Positions 18,786-27,395 of a stretch of 64,000 nucleotides of DNA are shown here, in pieces. The DNA comes from Arcobacteraceae bacterium. Its GTDB lineage: Bacteria > Campylobacterota > Campylobacteria > Campylobacterales > Arcobacteraceae. The translations under genes were made by a program, and so were the position numbers. Each line of letters opens with the position of its first letter. Position 1 is the first letter of the stretch. The stretch is taken from NCBI GenBank assembly GCA_023138835.1, contig JAGLOP010000003.1:62001-126000 (forward strand). Direction: 5' to 3'. The notes below the pieces were generated by a model. That model was not told where the DNA came from. It saw only the letters and a list, made by a program, of their open reading frames with translations, and searched no databases.

Positions 18786-19226
18786 TTAATACACTTCTAA
18801 ATCAAAACTATCAACATCTGCTTCAATCATACAATGTTTAACACCATCTTCTACTATTATATCAAATAAAATTTTATAATATACTTCGTCAGTTTTAATA
18901 TTAGTAAATTTATACGATGAATGTTCCATTAAAGCGTTAAGAAGTTTATTACGTATTTTATTTGCCCGTTCTAACACTTCATCCGCTTCTTCCATATTCA
19001 TACCCATCTCGTCATACTCAAAACTATTAAATTCTAAACAAAAATCATAAAATCTTTTTACTAATCTTGCTTCTTGAATTAAAGAAACTCTTAACTTTTC
19101 AAATATTTCATCTTGTAATTCATCTATAACTTCTTCGTCACCTAGTTCATCAGAATTAACTTCATCCAATATTTCAGTTTTTCTTGACTCTTTGACTTTA
19201 TCTATCTCTTTAATTTCTTTACTCAT
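18786..19226 (-). CDS. Conserved acidic helical protein, unknown function
   Basis: The start at 19226 (MSKEIKEIDKV) is chosen because GGAG lies 7 nt upstream; it overlaps the end of bpt by 8 nt. The protein is about 146 aa, soluble, very acidic (many Glu and Asp) and apparently mostly helical in its first two thirds, with a short beta-like C terminus. No catalytic motif or recognised domain is seen. Probably co-transcribed with bpt. Confidence 0.7.
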   Translation of the reverse strand: MSKEIKEIDKVKESRKTEILDEVNSDELGDEEVIDELQDEIFEKLRVSLIQEARLVKRFYDFCLEFNSFEYDEMGMNMEEADEVLERANKIRNKLLNALMEHSSYKFTNIKTDEVYYKILFDIIVEDGVKHCMIEADVDSFDLEVY

Positions 19227-19953
19227 AATTTCTCCAAATTGTTTTTTCATCTATCCCTGCCCTATTAACTAAAACTTCAAATGGTTTATAATCTTCTTTG
19301 TATCCCATGCTATGATGATCTTTTATCCAATATCCAAGATAAAGGTAGGGTAATTTCATCTGTTTTGCCAAACTAATTTGTGCTAAAATAGAATATTTTC
19401 CAAGCGACAAATCTTTGAAATCATGGTCATAATAACAATAAATAGCTGACATTCCATCTTCAAATACATCTACTAAGGCAACTGCAACTAATTTTTCATC
19501 TCTAAAATAAAGTAATTCTTTACCGTATTTATTTGCCCCTGTTACATAAGACTGATAATAATTATCAGGAGTAATAGGCTCATACTTCCAATTTTTCTTA
19601 TCATGCATATGTGAGTGATATTTATCAAATAAATTTAAATGATCGATACTTATGGTTGGTTCTTGAATATAAACTTCAGTATTTTTATTTTTATTTATCA
19701 CTCTTTTTTGTGATCTTGAAAACTTGAATTTATCAATATCTATTCTAATAGTTACACATTCGTTACAAGTTTTACATTCAGGAACAAAATGCATATTTCC
19801 AAATCGTCGCCAACCCCGTTCACACATCTGAGAATGTTCACCTACAGTACACTTATCCATGTACTTATACCGCATATCAGAACTCTTGTCATCAAAGTAG
19901 GGACATTGCTTACCCTCTTCTACAACTTCAATTATATTATCATCTTTTTTCAT
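19219..19953 (-). CDS. bpt: Aspartate/glutamate leucyl(arginyl)-protein transferase
   Basis: Transfers leucine (or arginine) from aminoacyl-tRNA to proteins with N-terminal Asp or Glu, tagging them for ClpAP (N-degron pathway). The protein (~244 aa) has the ATE N-terminal cysteines in CPYF, CERGWRRFGN and CKTCNECVTIR, and the C-terminal acetyltransferase-like half (LYFRDEKLVAVALVDV, IYCYYDHDF, YLGYWIKDH). The ATG at 19953 is preferred over an in-frame TTG at 20001, which adds unrelated residues. It overlaps the downstream gene by 8 nt. Confidence 0.9.
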   Translation of the reverse strand: MKKDDNIIEVVEEGKQCPYFDDKSSDMRYKYMDKCTVGEHSQMCERGWRRFGNMHFVPECKTCNECVTIRIDIDKFKFSRSQKRVINKNKNTEVYIQEPTISIDHLNLFDKYHSHMHDKKNWKYEPITPDNYYQSYVTGANKYGKELLYFRDEKLVAVALVDVFEDGMSAIYCYYDHDFKDLSLGKYSILAQISLAKQMKLPYLYLGYWIKDHHSMGYKEDYKPFEVLVNRAGIDEKTIWRNYE

Positions 19954-20060
19954 CAATAATTGTAACACATTTTTATAAAATTTATAGTACAATACAGACA
20001 AACTTAACTTAAGTAGATAATTTTTTTAAACTACTAAGGTATAAAATACAAGGATATATA

Positions 20061-21416
20061 ATGAGTATTTCAGATGATACAATAGAAAAAATCAGGAAAA
20101 GCAATTGTTCAACAGATAAAACATTTTTTCAAGCAGTTGAGGAGGTTTTAGATAGTTTAAAACCGGTTTTAGACAGCAATCCAATCTACGAGAGACACGC
20201 TATTATAGAGAGATTAACTACACCTGATAGAGAATTCAAATTTAAAGTTGTATGGATGGATGATAATCAAAATATTCAAGTTAATACCGGATATAGAGTT
20301 CAATTCAATAATGCTCTAGGACCATATAAAGGTGGGTTGCGATTTCATCCAAGTGTAAACAGTGGAATTTTAAAATTTTTGGGATTTGAACAAATCTTTA
20401 AAAATTCACTTACAGGGCTTCCTATTGGCGGTGGAAAAGGTGGAAGTGACTTTAATCCTAAAGGAAAGTCAGATTTTGAAGTTATGAAATTTTGTAGTGC
20501 TTATATGACTGAACTTCATAAATATATAGGACCTCGTATTGATGTACCTGCCGGTGATATTGGTGTAGGAGGCAGAGAAATTGGATATTTATTTGGTGAG
20601 TATAAAAAAATCACATCATCTTATGAAGGTGTTTTAACAGGTAAACCATTTATGTTTGGTGGAAGTTTAATGAGACCGGAAGCTACAGGATATGGTTGCG
20701 TTTATTTTACAGATGAAATGTTAAAATTTGCCGGTGTTGATGGTTTCAAAGATAGAGTTTGTACTGTAAGTGGAGCAGGTAATGTTGCAATTCACACTAT
20801 TGAAAAACTTTATGCTTTGGGTGCTAAACCTGTTACTTGCAGTGACAGTAAAGGGACTATTTATGACTCAAGAGGAATTGACTTAGAACTTTTAAAAGAG
20901 TTAAAGATAAACCAAAGGGTTTCATTAGAAGAATATTGTACTACAAACAGTGATGCTGTTTATACTAAAGTTGAAGATTATCCTGAGGGTGGTCATGAGG
21001 TATGGAATATACCGTGTGACTGTGCATTTCCTAGTGCTACACAAAACGAACTGACAGATGTAGATGCCAAGCATCTAATAGAAAATGGATGTATTTCCGT
21101 AAGTGAAGGTGCAAATATGCCGTCAACACCTGAAGCAATAGATTTATTTAAAGAAAATAATATTTTATTTGCTCCTGCAAAAGCTGCAAATGCCGGTGGA
21201 GTAGCTGTAAGTGAATTTGAAATGTCTCAAAATGCTGCAATGGCAAAATGGTCGTATGAAATAGTTGATGAAAGATTAGAAAAAACCATGAGAGCTATTT
21301 GTAAAAGGGTACATTTAACTGCAAAAGATTATGGTGTTGATGGTAACTATGTAGATGGGGCAAATATTGCCGGATTTAAAAGAGTTGCTGATGCTATGAT
21401 AGCTGAAGGGATATAA
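20061..21416 (+). CDS. gdhA: NADP-type glutamate dehydrogenase
   Basis: Reductive amination of 2-oxoglutarate to glutamate. At 451 aa it matches the hexameric bacterial class I enzymes. Seen in order: the substrate site GLPIGGGKGGSDFNPKGKSD with its active-site Lys, PAGDIGVGGREIGYL, the Rossmann motif VSGAGNVAIH followed by a Ser-containing loop (CSDSKG) consistent with NADP, and the C-terminal AANAGGVAVSEFEMSQN. The ATG follows AAGGA. The next gene starts directly at its stop codon. Confidence 0.97.
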   Translation: MSISDDTIEKIRKSNCSTDKTFFQAVEEVLDSLKPVLDSNPIYERHAIIERLTTPDREFKFKVVWMDDNQNIQVNTGYRVQFNNALGPYKGGLRFHPSVNSGILKFLGFEQIFKNSLTGLPIGGGKGGSDFNPKGKSDFEVMKFCSAYMTELHKYIGPRIDVPAGDIGVGGREIGYLFGEYKKITSSYEGVLTGKPFMFGGSLMRPEATGYGCVYFTDEMLKFAGVDGFKDRVCTVSGAGNVAIHTIEKLYALGAKPVTCSDSKGTIYDSRGIDLELLKELKINQRVSLEEYCTTNSDAVYTKVEDYPEGGHEVWNIPCDCAFPSATQNELTDVDAKHLIENGCISVSEGANMPSTPEAIDLFKENNILFAPAKAANAGGVAVSEFEMSQNAAMAKWSYEIVDERLEKTMRAICKRVHLTAKDYGVDGNYVDGANIAGFKRVADAMIAEGI

Positions 21417-21734
21417 TTGACCCTAGCAGCTGTCCAAAATATTATTAAAGAAAACTCTGCAGTTTTACTATATTTTAGCGGTGAAAATTGCGGGGTTTGT
21501 AAAGCCTTACAACCTAAAATAAAAGCCTCTTTTGATGAATACTTTCCTAAAATCGAACAAATTTATTTGAATGCAAAAACAAATCAAGATATTTCTATAA
21601 ATTTTAACGTATTTTCAGTACCTACTATTTTAGTATTTCTAGATGGTAAAGAACAGTTACGAAAAGGTCGTAATATATCTATTCCTCAATTTATAGAAGA
21701 GGTAAAACGACCTTATAATTTATTTTTAAGCTAG
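21417..21734 (+). CDS. Thioredoxin-like protein
   Basis: A 105-aa thioredoxin-fold protein with active site ENCGVCKAL and the cis-proline segment SVPTILVF. It starts with TTG immediately after the gdhA stop, with GAAGGG about 7 nt upstream, so it is translationally coupled to gdhA. It has no signal peptide, so it is cytosolic. It could be a general disulfide reductase; its pairing with gdhA is not explained by sequence. Confidence 0.85.
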   Translation: MTLAAVQNIIKENSAVLLYFSGENCGVCKALQPKIKASFDEYFPKIEQIYLNAKTNQDISINFNVFSVPTILVFLDGKEQLRKGRNISIPQFIEEVKRPYNLFLS

Positions 21735-21746
21735 AGATTAAAGATT

Positions 21747-22169
21747 ATGAAAAAATTATTATCAATTATTGGTCTAATGCTGCTTTCATTTCAATTAATA
21801 CAAGTGGATCAATTAAATCCTCAATATAATAAAAAAGATGAGATAAAAGTACCAAAAGAAATAATGACAATATTCAAAAGAGCTTGTTATGACTGTCATT
21901 CTAATGATACGGTTTGGCCTTGGTATGGAAAAATAGCACCAATATCTTGGAGTGTGGCAAGACATGTTAAAAATGGTCGTGCCTATGTAAATTTTTCAAT
22001 TTGGGAAACATATACAGCTGAACAAAAAGATAAAAAGCTGGAAGAAATTTATAGAACAATGTATAAAGCTATGCCGCCGCAAAGTTATATTCAATGGCAT
22101 GAAGAAGCAAAAGTTACACAAGAAGATATAAAATTAATTAGAGATTGGACAGGTAAAGCTCCTTATTAA
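21747..22169 (+). CDS. Heme-binding domain protein (CxxCH)
   Basis: A 140-aa protein with a hydrophobic N-terminal segment (signal or anchor, about 4-20) and a single c-type heme site CYDCH (Cys47, Cys50, His51), followed by the SNDTVWPWYGKIAPISW region characteristic of the small Haem_bd family (PF14376-like). It acts in the periplasm, possibly as an electron carrier or heme sensor. It lies 12 nt behind the thioredoxin gene and is likely in the gdhA transcript. Confidence 0.82.
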   Translation: MKKLLSIIGLMLLSFQLIQVDQLNPQYNKKDEIKVPKEIMTIFKRACYDCHSNDTVWPWYGKIAPISWSVARHVKNGRAYVNFSIWETYTAEQKDKKLEEIYRTMYKAMPPQSYIQWHEEAKVTQEDIKLIRDWTGKAPY

Positions 22170-22251
22170 TAGATTTTTATATCATGATTTAAATCAACTA
22201 ATTGAATTTACAATTATGATACTATCATGGTACTATATTTAAGGAAGAAGT

Positions 22252-25200
22252 ATGTTTAAAAATATGTCTATTAAAGCAAAATTATCTTTGCTTGTTATTA
22301 TCCCGGTTATTGCATTATCTATAATTGCGGGTAATTCTATTATTACAAATATCGATAAAGCTTCATCATTTGAAGATTTACAAAAAGTTGTAGTATTATC
22401 TACTAAAGTATCAGCTTTAGTTCATGAAACTCAAAAAGAGAGAGGCGCAACGGCTGGATTTATAGGCAGCAAGGGTAAAAAATTTGCAGATACTTTGCCA
22501 AAACAAAGAAAACTTACAAATAAAAGAGTTACTGAACTTAAAAAAATTTTATCATCTATTGATTTAAACAGTATAAATAAAAATATTGCAAATACCATTA
22601 ATAGTGCTATGAGTGATATGTCAAAGATTGATAATATTAGAACTCAAGTTAGTAGTTTGTCTATACCTACGCCTAAGGCAATTGGATATTATACAAAAAT
22701 GAATGCAAAGTTTTTAAACTCCGTAATTGAAATATCTAAAATTTCACAAGCTCCTGAAGTAACTAAACAACTTGTAGCCTATGCAAACTTTTTACTTAGT
22801 AAAGAGAGAGCTGGAATTGAGAGAGCAGTTGGGACAAATACATTAGCTAGAGATACTTTTGGTCCGGGTATGAGAATTAAATTTAACAATCTTATCGCTG
22901 CACAAGATAGTTTTATGAATAACTTTTTACAATATGCTTCAAAGGATGCAAAATCTTTTTATAATAAAACATTAAAAGGTGATGCCGTAAATGAAGTAAA
23001 TAGAATAAGAGAAGTACTTTTAAATGCACAAGAAGTTGGTGGATTTAATATTGTAGCTACTTATTGGTTTGATACTATTACAAAAAAGATAGGACTTCTT
23101 AAAAAAACTGAGAATTATATAGTTCAAAATTTACGGATCACTGATAAAAATTTAGAAAAACAAGTTAAACTTGTAGTTGCTGTTAGTAATTTACTTCATG
23201 AAACTCAAAAAGAGAGAGGTGCAACAGCAGGATTTATAGGAAGCAAGGGTAAAAAATTTGTAAAAAAACTTCCAAATCAAAGAGAGCTTACCAACAGCAG
23301 AGTTAATAAGTTAAAAGATACTCTTCAAAAATATAAGAGATTACTCAGTCCAGAAGCTTCTAAATATTTAGATAAAGCATTAAATCAACTAAATAAAATA
23401 TCAGATATTAGAAATAAAGTAAATACTTTATCAATTCCGGCATCAAAGGCTATTGGATTTTATACAAATATGAATGCCGCTTTTTTAGATACTGTAGGGG
23501 CAGTTACAAAAGTTGTGACAAATAAAGATGAATCAAGAGATTTAACAGCACTGTATAACTTTATAATGAGTAAAGAAAGAGCCGGTATTGAAAGAGCAGT
23601 TTTATCAAATACATTTGCTAGAAATAAATTCTTACCGGGGATGAAAGATAAATTTATTAAGCTTATGACTGAACAAAACAGTTTTTTAACCAGTTTTAAA
23701 AAGAGTGCAAATCCTAATTTTATTAACTTTTATAATAAAACATTAAAAGGTGATGCCGTAGATAAAGTAAATTCAATGAGAAAGATTGCAAAAGATGCTG
23801 TAACTATAGGTGGATTTGGAGAGGATTCAGGCTATTGGTTTAAAACAATCACTGCTAAAATAAATCTGCTTAAACGAATAGATGATAATTTGGCAAAAGA
23901 ATTACTGGTAACTATAAAGTCAGAATTAGATGAAGTAAATACCGCTTTAATTACTGCTATTATTTTTAATATACTATTTATAATTATATCAATAGTTATT
24001 GCCTTAATTATTATGAAAGGTATCACATCTTCAATTAAAATATTTCAAACAGGTTTATTAGATTTCTTTAAATATATAAATAAAGAGATAAATGACGTAA
24101 ATGATATAAAAATAGAATCAAATGACGAGATAGGTCATATGGCAGAAGTTGTAAATGAAAATATCTCTAAAACAAAAGATTTAATAGAACAAGATAAAAA
24201 AGTTATAGATGAGATTGATGATGTTATTGAAAAAGTAAATAATGGTTTTTTCCAGTACAACATTAAACAATCTACAACAAATCTTCAAGTAGAAGAGTTA
24301 AAAAATAAAATTAATGACATGATAATCTCTACAAATAAAAAGCTTAAAGTTATAAACAAAACATTAATTGAATATGGTCAATCTAATTTTGCTTATCAGA
24401 TTCCTATCAGTGATGACCTAAACGGAGAGTTTGGAACAATTGCTGCCGGGTCAAAATTGTTGGGAAATAATGTATCTGAACTAGTAGCTATGATTAAACT
24501 TAGTGGTAACGCTTTAAATGACGATACAAAAATTTTAGCACATTCTTCAAGTAATCTTTCAAATGCAAGTAATCAACAAGCAGCAAACTTGGAAGAAACT
24601 GCCGCTGCTTTAGAAGAGATAACTGCAAATATATCAAGCAGTACTCAAAGTGTAACAAAAATGGCTCAATATGCCAATAGCGTAACCACATCTGTAAGTT
24701 CTGGTCAGGTTTTGGCAAACAAGACGGCTAATTCTATGGAAGAGATAAATAAAGAAGTAAGTTCTATAAGTGAAGCAATAACTGTTGTAGATCAAATAGC
24801 ATTTCAAACAAATATTCTTTCACTTAACGCAGCAGTAGAAGCAGCAACAGCAGGAGAAGCCGGAAAAGGATTTGCAGTTGTTGCACAAGAAGTAAGAAAC
24901 TTGGCATCAAGAAGTGCAGATGCAGCAAATGAGATAAAAGCTTTAGTAGCAAATGCCAATATTAAGGCAAATGAAGGTAAATCAATTGCAGATGAGATGA
25001 TAGATGGCTATTCATATTTAAATGAGAGTATATCAAAAACTTTAGAACTTATATCAGATGTAGAAACTGCAAGTAAAGAGCAACAAACTGCAATAATGCA
25101 AATAAATGATTCAGTATCCAGCTTGGATGGAGCAACCCAGCAAAATGCAATGGAAGCTGCAAATATTAAAGCTTTAGCAGATAAGGTATCAAACTTAGCT

Positions 25201-25773
25201 ACAAATCTAACCGATATTTCAGAACATACTCAATTTAAAGAGGAAGCTATGCAGCAAATATGTAATGCAGAACTTTCACATATAACATCGAATCTTAAAA
25301 ATGATCATCTCAAATTTAAAGAAACCAACTATGCAAAACTTGGAACAAATCAAGTATGGAAAGTGGTAGATCATCATTCTTGTAATTTAGGTAAATGGAT
25401 TGATAAATCAGAAGCAGAAAATAAAGAGTATACACAAACTCAAAACTGGACTGAGCTAAAACAAATACATCAAGATGTGCATAATGGTGTACAAAACTAT
25501 ATAAATGAAGATGCCAAATTTGCAACAAATGAGATATTAAATAAAATTGCAGTGGGTGTTGAACGATCAATAATAGGTGTATTTGATCACCTAAATATGG
25601 TAAAAGCAGATAGTTGTAAGGGACAGGAAACTAAAAAAAGAAAACAATTTAGGAAAAAAACTGTAGATACATCATACACTGGACCTGATAGAAGAGAGAT
25701 AGAAAAGAATATAAAAGAACATCATAATACTTTTGTACCTAAAAAAACAGATGATGATTGGTCTTCTTTCTAA
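22252..25773 (+). CDS. Methyl-accepting chemotaxis protein with two NIT-like sensors and a CZB tail
   Basis: A large (1173-aa) chemoreceptor. After an N-terminal membrane helix come two consecutive nitrate/nitrite-sensor-like (NIT) domains sharing the same motif [20 protein letters not shown] at residues 58 and 316 (258-residue period). A second membrane helix follows (about 562-585), then HAMP-like segments, a methyl-accepting signalling hairpin with tip [18 protein letters not shown], and a C-terminal chemoreceptor zinc-binding domain (about 1004-1096: [32 protein letters not shown]). The ligand may be nitrate or nitrite; CZB domains bind zinc and can sense oxidants. The ATG follows AAGGAAGAAG. 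Confidence 0.92.
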   Translation: MFKNMSIKAKLSLLVIIPVIALSIIAGNSIITNIDKASSFEDLQKVVVLSTKVSALVHETQKERGATAGFIGSKGKKFADTLPKQRKLTNKRVTELKKILSSIDLNSINKNIANTINSAMSDMSKIDNIRTQVSSLSIPTPKAIGYYTKMNAKFLNSVIEISKISQAPEVTKQLVAYANFLLSKERAGIERAVGTNTLARDTFGPGMRIKFNNLIAAQDSFMNNFLQYASKDAKSFYNKTLKGDAVNEVNRIREVLLNAQEVGGFNIVATYWFDTITKKIGLLKKTENYIVQNLRITDKNLEKQVKLVVAVSNLLHETQKERGATAGFIGSKGKKFVKKLPNQRELTNSRVNKLKDTLQKYKRLLSPEASKYLDKALNQLNKISDIRNKVNTLSIPASKAIGFYTNMNAAFLDTVGAVTKVVTNKDESRDLTALYNFIMSKERAGIERAVLSNTFARNKFLPGMKDKFIKLMTEQNSFLTSFKKSANPNFINFYNKTLKGDAVDKVNSMRKIAKDAVTIGGFGEDSGYWFKTITAKINLLKRIDDNLAKELLVTIKSELDEVNTALITAIIFNILFIIISIVIALIIMKGITSSIKIFQTGLLDFFKYINKEINDVNDIKIESNDEIGHMAEVVNENISKTKDLIEQDKKVIDEIDDVIEKVNNGFFQYNIKQSTTNLQVEELKNKINDMIISTNKKLKVINKTLIEYGQSNFAYQIPISDDLNGEFGTIAAGSKLLGNNVSELVAMIKLSGNALNDDTKILAHSSSNLSNASNQQAANLEETAAALEEITANISSSTQSVTKMAQYANSVTTSVSSGQVLANKTANSMEEINKEVSSISEAITVVDQIAFQTNILSLNAAVEAATAGEAGKGFAVVAQEVRNLASRSADAANEIKALVANANIKANEGKSIADEMIDGYSYLNESISKTLELISDVETASKEQQTAIMQINDSVSSLDGATQQNAMEAANIKALADKVSNLATNLTDISEHTQFKEEAMQQICNAELSHITSNLKNDHLKFKETNYAKLGTNQVWKVVDHHSCNLGKWIDKSEAENKEYTQTQNWTELKQIHQDVHNGVQNYINEDAKFATNEILNKIAVGVERSIIGVFDHLNMVKADSCKGQETKKRKQFRKKTVDTSYTGPDRREIEKNIKEHHNTFVPKKTDDDWSSF
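22957..22989 (+). repeat. 33-bp direct repeat, copy 1, within NIT-like domain 1
   Basis: Identical to 23728-23760. It encodes [11 protein letters not shown] in both sensor domains of the chemoreceptor. Identity at third codon positions shows that the duplication is recent or kept uniform by recombination. Confidence 0.85.
23728..23760 (+). repeat. 33-bp direct repeat, copy 2, within NIT-like domain 2
   Basis: Second copy of the repeat at 22957-22989, in the equivalent position of the second sensor domain. The remaining parts of the two domains have diverged more. Confidence 0.85.
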
Positions 25774-25863
25774 AATGTGATTAATTAGTCCAAAAAATAT
25801 ATTAAGTTATTTTATCTATCAAAAGTTACACTTTTTAGACAAAAAATATAATATAATGATTTT

Positions 25864-26514
25864 ATGAAGATATTTATAGTCGAGGATGATTACAGATTAA
25901 ATAAAGTAATAACAGAAAACTTGGAATCGTTGGGTTATAAAGTAACAACATTTACTGACGGACAAGAAGCATTTGATAATATTGGTAGAAATTTTGATAT
26001 CTATTTAATTGATATTAATTTGCCGAATATTAATGGTCTAGAGCTTGTAAAGCAAATAAAATTAGTAAATATTGATGCAAAAGTTTTCATTATAAGTGGT
26101 GATACCAACATAGAAACTATTATTAATGCCTATGACTTAGGTTGTGATGATTATATGAAAAAACCACTTGATATTAGAGAAATAGTTGTAAAAATAAATC
26201 ATTCGTTATTAAGATCCTCACAAGTAATAAAACTATGTGATAATTGTACTTTTAGTCCAATTAACAAACTAATGTATTATAAAGATAGTGTTATACAACT
26301 TACCAATAAAGAAACTCTACTTTTAGATATACTAATTAAAAATATTGGAAATACAGTTTCAAATGCAGAAATAGAAAATTATGTCTGGGGTGAAACAGTA
26401 GGAAACGGTTATATAAGACAACTTGTCTCTAAACTTAGAAAATCATTGCCCTGCTTAGTTATAAAAAATCATGCAGCAAACGGATATAGAATTGAGAAGT
26501 ATGGCAACGATTGA
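25864..26514 (+). CDS. OmpR-family response regulator
   Basis: The 216-aa protein has an N-terminal receiver (acidic pair in VEDD, phospho-acceptor Asp50 in YLIDINLP, Lys in YMKKPLD) and a C-terminal winged-helix DNA-binding domain (about 125-214; NKETLLLDILI, NAEIENYVWG, GYIRQLVSKLRK). No partner kinase is adjacent. A TATAAT box ends only 6 nt before the ATG and there is no ribosome-binding site, suggesting a leaderless transcript. The next small gene overlaps its end. Confidence 0.9.
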   Translation: MKIFIVEDDYRLNKVITENLESLGYKVTTFTDGQEAFDNIGRNFDIYLIDINLPNINGLELVKQIKLVNIDAKVFIISGDTNIETIINAYDLGCDDYMKKPLDIREIVVKINHSLLRSSQVIKLCDNCTFSPINKLMYYKDSVIQLTNKETLLLDILIKNIGNTVSNAEIENYVWGETVGNGYIRQLVSKLRKSLPCLVIKNHAANGYRIEKYGND

Positions 26515-26701
26515 AGATATAAACAATATTGATTTTGGTCCAATATTCAATTATGAATTGGAAGATGATGCAGTTTTTTATGCCTTAAATGATACAAGCT
26601 TGATCACTCAAGAACTATGTAAAATCACAAATATTTTAAAAAATTTAGATATAAAATATGCAATTGATGAAAACTATAATATACAAGTAGAAATAATATA
26701 A
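26501..26701 (+). CDS. Small acidic protein, unknown function
   Basis: A 66-aa protein starting at the ATG at 26501 (GAGAAG just upstream), overlapping the end of the response regulator by 14 nt. It is acidic with no membrane segment; it alternates short strands and helices (FNYELEDDAVFYALND). I recognise no family. Overlap with the regulator suggests coupled expression and perhaps a role as its partner. Confidence 0.6.
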   Translation: MATIEDINNIDFGPIFNYELEDDAVFYALNDTSLITQELCKITNILKNLDIKYAIDENYNIQVEII

Positions 26702-26756
26702 TTTAAATAATAAAATACTTAATTATTAAATAAAGAGTATTTTAGTACAATAGATA

Positions 26757-27353
26757 ATGATAAAATTTATATGTATTTTCATTTTGACTGGATTTGCTTA
26801 TTTGCCATTACAGGCAAATGAGAAGATAAAATCAATCAGTACAAAAACAGCGGTTATCTTTAATACATTGTGTGCAAAATGTCATGAGGGTGGATGTAGC
26901 GGCAGACTTAGTTTTTACGGTGGTCATAAATCAGCAAGCAGTCATATAAAACGATATGCAGGCGATTCAAAGCTCAGCGAAAATGAAACAAAAGATTTTT
27001 TCACTCTTCTAAATTATATGAAAACAGAATGTGCTTTATTGATGCCAAATAACGGTGCTTGGGAACAGCAAAATCTATCACACTTTGCTTTACCTTCCAA
27101 GAAAGGTTATTTTATCCCTCTGGGTAATCTGAAAAATGGTAAATATAACCTCACTTTTACCACAGAAGAAAATATCTCTTTTAGAGTAGAAGTGATTTCA
27201 AATCATCTTAATCATTATATAGATAAATCTGTTTGTTCCCATCAAAAAGAATATATATTCTCTTTTACTGTTGATGAGTCAGCAAATAGCTTTTTGCGAA
27301 TCTTAAGTCACAAGCCTTTACATTTGATGGGACTAGAACTTAAAAAATATTAA
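26757..27353 (+). CDS. Exported c-type cytochrome-like protein
   Basis: A 198-aa protein with a signal peptide (to about LPLQA, residue 20), a single heme motif CAKCH (Cys39, Cys42, His43) followed by a Cys/Gly-rich stretch (EGGCSGRL), and a candidate distal Met (ALLMP near residue 96). The C-terminal half (about 110-198) is beta-rich and unlike ordinary cytochromes c. A TACAAT box ends 5 nt before the ATG. Its electron partner is not apparent. Confidence 0.75.
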   Translation: MIKFICIFILTGFAYLPLQANEKIKSISTKTAVIFNTLCAKCHEGGCSGRLSFYGGHKSASSHIKRYAGDSKLSENETKDFFTLLNYMKTECALLMPNNGAWEQQNLSHFALPSKKGYFIPLGNLKNGKYNLTFTTEENISFRVEVISNHLNHYIDKSVCSHQKEYIFSFTVDESANSFLRILSHKPLHLMGLELKKY

Positions 27354-27382
27354 TATTTATCAACTATATATACATTTTGAGC

Positions 27383-27388
27383 TATAAT
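27383..27388 (+). promoter_or_regulatory. Candidate -10 box giving a leaderless mutS-like mRNA
   Basis: TATAAT lies 7 nt upstream of the ATG at 27396, so transcription would begin at or next to the start codon. No ribosome-binding site is present. No clear -35 is seen. Confidence 0.45.
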
Positions 27389-27395
27389 CACAAAT

